Assembly (NCBI RefSeq): GCF_014899185.1
Contig: NZ_CP045201.1
Span: forward strand, 1,224,501-1,288,500
DNA: 64,000 nt
Direction of reading: 5' to 3'
From: Pseudooceanicola spongiae
GTDB taxonomy: Bacteria; Pseudomonadota; Alphaproteobacteria; Rhodobacterales; Rhodobacteraceae
Position numbers and translations under genes: made by a program. This document shows positions 60,880-64,000 of this stretch, in pieces (within the stretch, counting starts at the first letter, position 1; every line of letters begins with the position of its first letter). Under the pieces are notes generated by a model. It was not told the DNA's origin. It searched no databases and saw nothing but the letters and a program-made list of their open reading frames with translations.

Positions 60880-61848
60880 ATGACCCGCTCCATCGCCATC
60901 ACCGGCGGCGCAGGCTTCGTCGGCCTCGCCCTGGCCGAGGCGCTTACTGCGCGCGGTGACCGGGTGACACTTCTGGACATAGCCCCGCCTGATCCGCAGC
61001 TTTTTTCACGGCCCGAAATTGCGGGAACGAGCTACCTGCCCTGCGATATCCTCGACGCCCGCAGCCTGCAGGCTGCGCTTGCCCAAAGCGGCGCAGATCT
61101 TCTGGTCCATGCCGCTGCTATGACGCCCAACGAGGAAACCGCGCAAAAAGACGCTCTGCGCATTGCCGAAGTCAACGTGACGGGTGCGTTGCGTGTTCTG
61201 GGCGCAGCGGCACAGGCCGGGCTGCGCGACGTGCTGCTGCTCTCATCAATCTCCGTTTACGGCAGTCTTGGCGGTGGCGCGGCTGAATTGCTGGAAGACG
61301 CTCCCGTCAGTCCAGACAGTCTTTATGGGGAAACCAAGCTGGCTGCAGAGAGGCTTTGCAGACGTGTCGCGCCGACGCTTGGGCTGCGGCTGGCAACTCT
61401 GCGCCTCGGGCCGCTCTTCGGCCCTTGGGAAAGCCTGCGAGAGGCCCGTCCGGATCTCTCACCCCAAGCGCAGCTCCTGCGGCTGAGCGCGGTGGGACAC
61501 CCCGTGAGGCTGGCGCATGAAATGCGCGGTGACTGGGTCTATTCCCGCGATGCCGCCGCCATGATCGCGGCAGTGACTGCGCGCATGGATCGAGCCGCAG
61601 GCGGCTGCTACAACATCGCGGGCGGCGCGCCATTCGCGCTGACCGATTGGGCCGAAGCCATGGGTCTGCCAACGCCACTGATTGATGCGGCGTCCCCGGA
61701 CATCGCACCCCGTGCAGATCCCCGGCGGGGGCCGATGTCCACCGCAGCCACAGCGGCCCTCACCGGGCTCAACGGCGGACGCCACATGGCAGATGCCGTG
61801 ACCGACCAGATCCCTTGGCAGAAAAGTTTGCAGGAGCCCCTCGCATGA
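60880..61848 (+). CDS. NAD-dependent epimerase/dehydratase family protein
   Basis: A 322-residue extended short-chain dehydrogenase. The cofactor motif is IAITGGAGFVGLALAEALTA, followed by NVTGALRVLGAAAQ, LLSSISVYGSLGGG with the catalytic Ser, and the YGETKLAAERL Tyr-Lys pair. Family members work on nucleotide sugars or hydroxy/oxo acids. In this operon a role on products of D-amino-acid breakdown is possible but unproven. It is tightly packed, one base after the LysR gene and overlapping the SDR gene by four bases. Confidence 0.85.
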   Translation: MTRSIAITGGAGFVGLALAEALTARGDRVTLLDIAPPDPQLFSRPEIAGTSYLPCDILDARSLQAALAQSGADLLVHAAAMTPNEETAQKDALRIAEVNVTGALRVLGAAAQAGLRDVLLLSSISVYGSLGGGAAELLEDAPVSPDSLYGETKLAAERLCRRVAPTLGLRLATLRLGPLFGPWESLREARPDLSPQAQLLRLSAVGHPVRLAHEMRGDWVYSRDAAAMIAAVTARMDRAAGGCYNIAGGAPFALTDWAEAMGLPTPLIDAASPDIAPRADPRRGPMSTAATAALTGLNGGRHMADAVTDQIPWQKSLQEPLA

Positions 61849-62624
61849 CCCACCTTCCCCTCAGCGGCCAAAGCGCGCTTGTCACCGGCGCCTCCTCCGG
61901 CATCGGCCGCGCCATTGCACTGCGCCTCGCAGAGGCTGGCGCGACGGTGTGGGCGACCGATATCACGCAAGACGCCGTTGAAGGCGGACCGCCCGTGGCA
62001 GAGCCGTTGTCCGAAATCTCACCTGCCTCGTGCTTTGTCCGGCTCGATGTACGTGACCACGCTGCCTGCGCCGCACTTTGTGCGAAAATTGCGCAAACCC
62101 ATGGCCGACTTGACCTGGTGGTGCCCTCTGCCATGACACCCGGTCGCGGTAGCTTGCCCCAGACCACACCAGAGGACTGGAAAAGGGTCATGGGCGTCAA
62201 CGTCGACGGGGTCTACAACGTACTTTCAGGCACTTTGGTACAGATGCGTGCGCAAGAGCCGCTGAAAGATGTCCGTGGTCGTGTGGTCATCATCGGCTCA
62301 CAACATGGCATGGTCGCCTCTCCCGGCGGCTTCGCCTATGGCGTCTCAAAGGCCGCAGTCCTACAGATGATGCGCCAGATCGCGGTGGAGCATGCCGAAG
62401 AAGGGATCATCTGCAACGCAGTCTCACCCGGCAAGATCCTGACCGGGAAAACCGGCCCCGCCATTGCACCAGAGATGATCGCCTATTCCGAAGCCCGCAC
62501 TCCCATGCCTCGCCTCGGTCGTCCGGCAGATGTCGCTCAGGCGGTGCTGTTCCTTGCCGATCCGGCGACGACCTTTGTTACCGGGCATAACCTTCTCGTC
62601 GATGGCGGATGGATGGCTGGCTGA
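61845..62624 (+). CDS. SDR family NAD(P)-dependent oxidoreductase
   Basis: A 259-residue classical short-chain dehydrogenase. The cofactor loop is ALVTGASSGIGRAIALRLAE, the DVRDHAACAALC segment binds adenine, and the catalytic set is Ser in VVIIGSQHGMV and the FAYGVSKAAVLQMM Tyr-Lys pair. It ends LLVDGGWMAG, typical of FabG-like enzymes. ATG 61845 overlaps the epimerase stop. It is the last gene of the hydantoin operon, and IS481 and IS110 remnants follow immediately. The substrate is unknown. Confidence 0.86.
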   Translation: MTHLPLSGQSALVTGASSGIGRAIALRLAEAGATVWATDITQDAVEGGPPVAEPLSEISPASCFVRLDVRDHAACAALCAKIAQTHGRLDLVVPSAMTPGRGSLPQTTPEDWKRVMGVNVDGVYNVLSGTLVQMRAQEPLKDVRGRVVIIGSQHGMVASPGGFAYGVSKAAVLQMMRQIAVEHAEEGIICNAVSPGKILTGKTGPAIAPEMIAYSEARTPMPRLGRPADVAQAVLFLADPATTFVTGHNLLVDGGWMAG

Positions 62625-62689
62625 TCTCACCCAATTGTCCCGTCCTTCGCAACAGGGACGAAATCCTTCAGACGGTCGCTCATGCGCAC

Positions 62690-62779
62690 ATATCGCCGTC
62701 TTCCTGACAGTTTGGAAATTCGCACGAATACTCAAGACGCTCATCGGCCGCACACCCAACGAATACATACGCCTAATCC
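62690..62779 (+). mobile_element. IS481-family C-terminal fragment
   Basis: The plus strand encodes HIAVFLTVWKFARILKTLIG, followed by RTPNEYIRLIQQ, matching the IS481 segment HLADF...NFARRLKTLxGLTPYEYI. Only this short piece remains, cut off by the IS110 remnant at 62780. Confidence 0.5.
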
Positions 62780-63690
62780 AGCAACTGTATCCATCACACG
62801 GTCGAAGGCGTCCATTTGTGACGGCTTTGACACAGAGCATGATCAAGGTTGACCCGTTTCCGGGCGCCGTCCGTTATGATGACCTTGTGCGGTTTCCCGG
62901 CTTTTCGCAAACGATCCGCAAAGATTTTCATGGTAGGGTTGAGATGCGTGGCGACCAGAGCAGCTTGGAATATCACATGCCTCAGGGCACGGCGATCGCC
63001 TGCAATGGTTCGCTTCCCGCAAAGGGTTCCACTGTCATGCGCGACAGGGGTGAGCCCTTCGAGAGCTGCGGCCTGTTCGCCGGTCATGGTGCCAGTCTCA
63101 GGCATCTCCGCGATCAGCATTGTGCTGACCACTGGTCCAATCCCGAGGATGGAGCGTAGAACACCAGCGGTCTCTGCCAGCAAATCGTCGCTGGATATGG
63201 CGGCCCCGATCCTATCTTCCAGCTCCTTGATCAGGCGGTCGAGCCGCGCCGTTGGTTCGGTATCGATGCTGTTAAATATTTCGGCTGCGCCAGGCTTCTG
63301 ATGCGCGCGGATCTGTGCCAGTTGACGTTTGCGCATCTCGACGATCTGGGCCCGCTTTGAGGTCAAAGCTCTAAGAAATCGCAGCTTTTCTGTGGGAAGG
63401 CGGTGACCGGCATCGGGTCGAAAGGCAAAGAAGCGGGCAATAAGCTCCGCGTCAATTCGGTCGGTCTTTGCACGCGTACCCCGGCTTCATGCGAACGCCC
63501 TTACCTGCACGGGCGGCACTGGTCGGGCGATGACGCCTTCTGTTTCGAGCGTTTCCCAGAGCTGCCATTCCTGTCTGCCGATCGTTTCAAAGCAAGCGAC
63601 GGCCTCTCGTTCGCGGGCAAGATCCGCGGTGGCCGCGTGACTGTCTGGTCAATTCGGCACGCGACATTGGAGCCCATCGGGTAGGCAACG
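62780..63690 (-). mobile_element. IS110-family remnant, copy 2
   Basis: The transposase C-terminal domain (63366 down to 62794) reads LRSILGIGPVVSTMLIAEMP, KRTIAGDRRALRHVIFQAAL and SRHKWTPSTV. It is diverged from copy 1 at 27795 but shares its left boundary and the RAFA-stop-SRGTRAKTDRIDAE nonsense codon. The N-terminus is lost at about 63690. Confidence 0.78.
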
Positions 63691-63749
63691 AAGTGTTTGG
63701 TCATACGGTTTGGTGCTGCGATCCTTTCTAGGGCTTGGAAGGAAGCCTT

Positions 63750-64000
63750 ATGGGACAAGTTCGTCATGCGAGCGCCACGACAACATGCGCCGTCAGAGCC
63801 GCAATACAGCGATCTTCTGCCCGGCAGGGTCATGCGCAGCATAGTCCCGAAAGGGGCAAGCTGGCTCGCGCAGCTATGCAAGGAGTTAGGCAGTGAGGAG
63901 GATCGTTGCGAAGTGGCCAAAGCGTGCGACGGTGGAGAATCTGAAGACCGGGCCAAAGGAGCCGCGTTCAATCGTTCTTACCGAATCTGAAGAGGCGATG
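63750..64000 (+). mobile_element. IS481-family 5-prime fragment, cut by the window end
   Basis: ATG 63750 starts MGQVRHASATTTCAVRAAIQ, then comes the nested-hairpin insert at 63818-63858, then sequence equivalent to LAQLCKELG, AKWxKRATVENLKTGPKEPR and STEEA with shifted frames. It is closely similar to the 5-prime end of the IS481 remnant at 2330-3420. It retains only the start (AGTGAGGAGGATC) of the second insert found there, the rest being deleted. Confidence 0.7.
63818..63858. repeat. Nested hairpin insert, second IS481 copy
   Basis: Counterpart of 3278-3318 on the opposite strand: TGCCC/GGGCA outer arms around CATGC-GCA-GCATA. It is at the identical transposase position in both copies. 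Confidence 0.7.

Overview
The window looks like accessory DNA from an alphaproteobacterium of the Rhodobacteraceae (Roseobacter group). That assignment is an inference from the GC-rich coding sequence, the gene families (quaternary-amine ABC importer, class II aldolase/peptide-type ABC cluster, hydantoinase cluster) and the mix of insertion sequences (IS3, IS5, IS66, IS110, IS481). No rRNA, tRNA, CRISPR array, replication or partition gene was seen.

Layout. 0.4-2.3 kb: an M20 dipeptidase and a frameshifted small gene. 2.3-6.8 kb: stacked dead insertion sequences around one unknown gene. 7.3-15.1 kb: a three-gene RND efflux operon, divergent from a CpxR/CpxA-like two-component system with a CpxR-box-like site between them. 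15.2-18.9 kb: an SLC13-type transporter and a retropepsin-RimK fusion. 20.2-23.4 kb: a ProXWV-type quaternary-amine importer. 23.8-26.9 kb: a PAS-GGDEF-EAL protein. 27.8-29.8 kb: IS110, IS5 and IS3 wreckage. 30.4-39.1 kb: a GntR regulator and an acetylpolyamine/HDAC-type deacetylase, divergent from an operon of class II aldolase, five-function peptide-type ABC importer and 2-hydroxyacid dehydrogenase. 39.7-42.6 kb: epoxide hydrolase and NmrA-type reductase, divergent from a TetR regulator. 42.6-49.2 kb: IS66 and IS3 remnants, one intact IS5, a glutathione transferase and a second, broken IS5. 49.3-53.3 kb: SDR, DapA-type lyase and VOC operon, LysR regulator, 2-hydroxyacid dehydrogenase. 53.8-62.6 kb: a ten-gene hydantoin operon (amino-acid-type ABC importer, D-carbamoylase, D-hydantoinase, Asp/Glu/hydantoin racemase, LysR, epimerase, SDR). 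62.7-64.0 kb: IS481 and IS110 remnants.

How the genes work together. The hydantoin operon is a self-contained import-and-hydrolysis route: racemase equilibrates 5-substituted hydantoins, D-hydantoinase opens the ring, D-carbamoylase releases the D-amino acid, and the linked ABC transporter supplies substrate. The 32-39 kb block is a second import/catabolic unit under a GntR repressor with a visible palindromic operator. The efflux operon is probably controlled by the adjacent CpxRA-like pair.

The most unusual feature is a set of short palindromic sequences (about 36-80 bp, several unrelated families) lying inside the transposase reading frames of at least five different dead insertion sequences. 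Several are in frame and add 12-14 codons to otherwise recognisable transposase motifs. One family occurs twice at different positions of the same IS481 remnant with related flanks, another is shared by an IS481 and an IS66 remnant (20 identical bases), and another occurs twice in one IS66 remnant. They behave like tiny mobile palindromes that reach high density in decaying transposons. None was seen by eye inside the intact operons.
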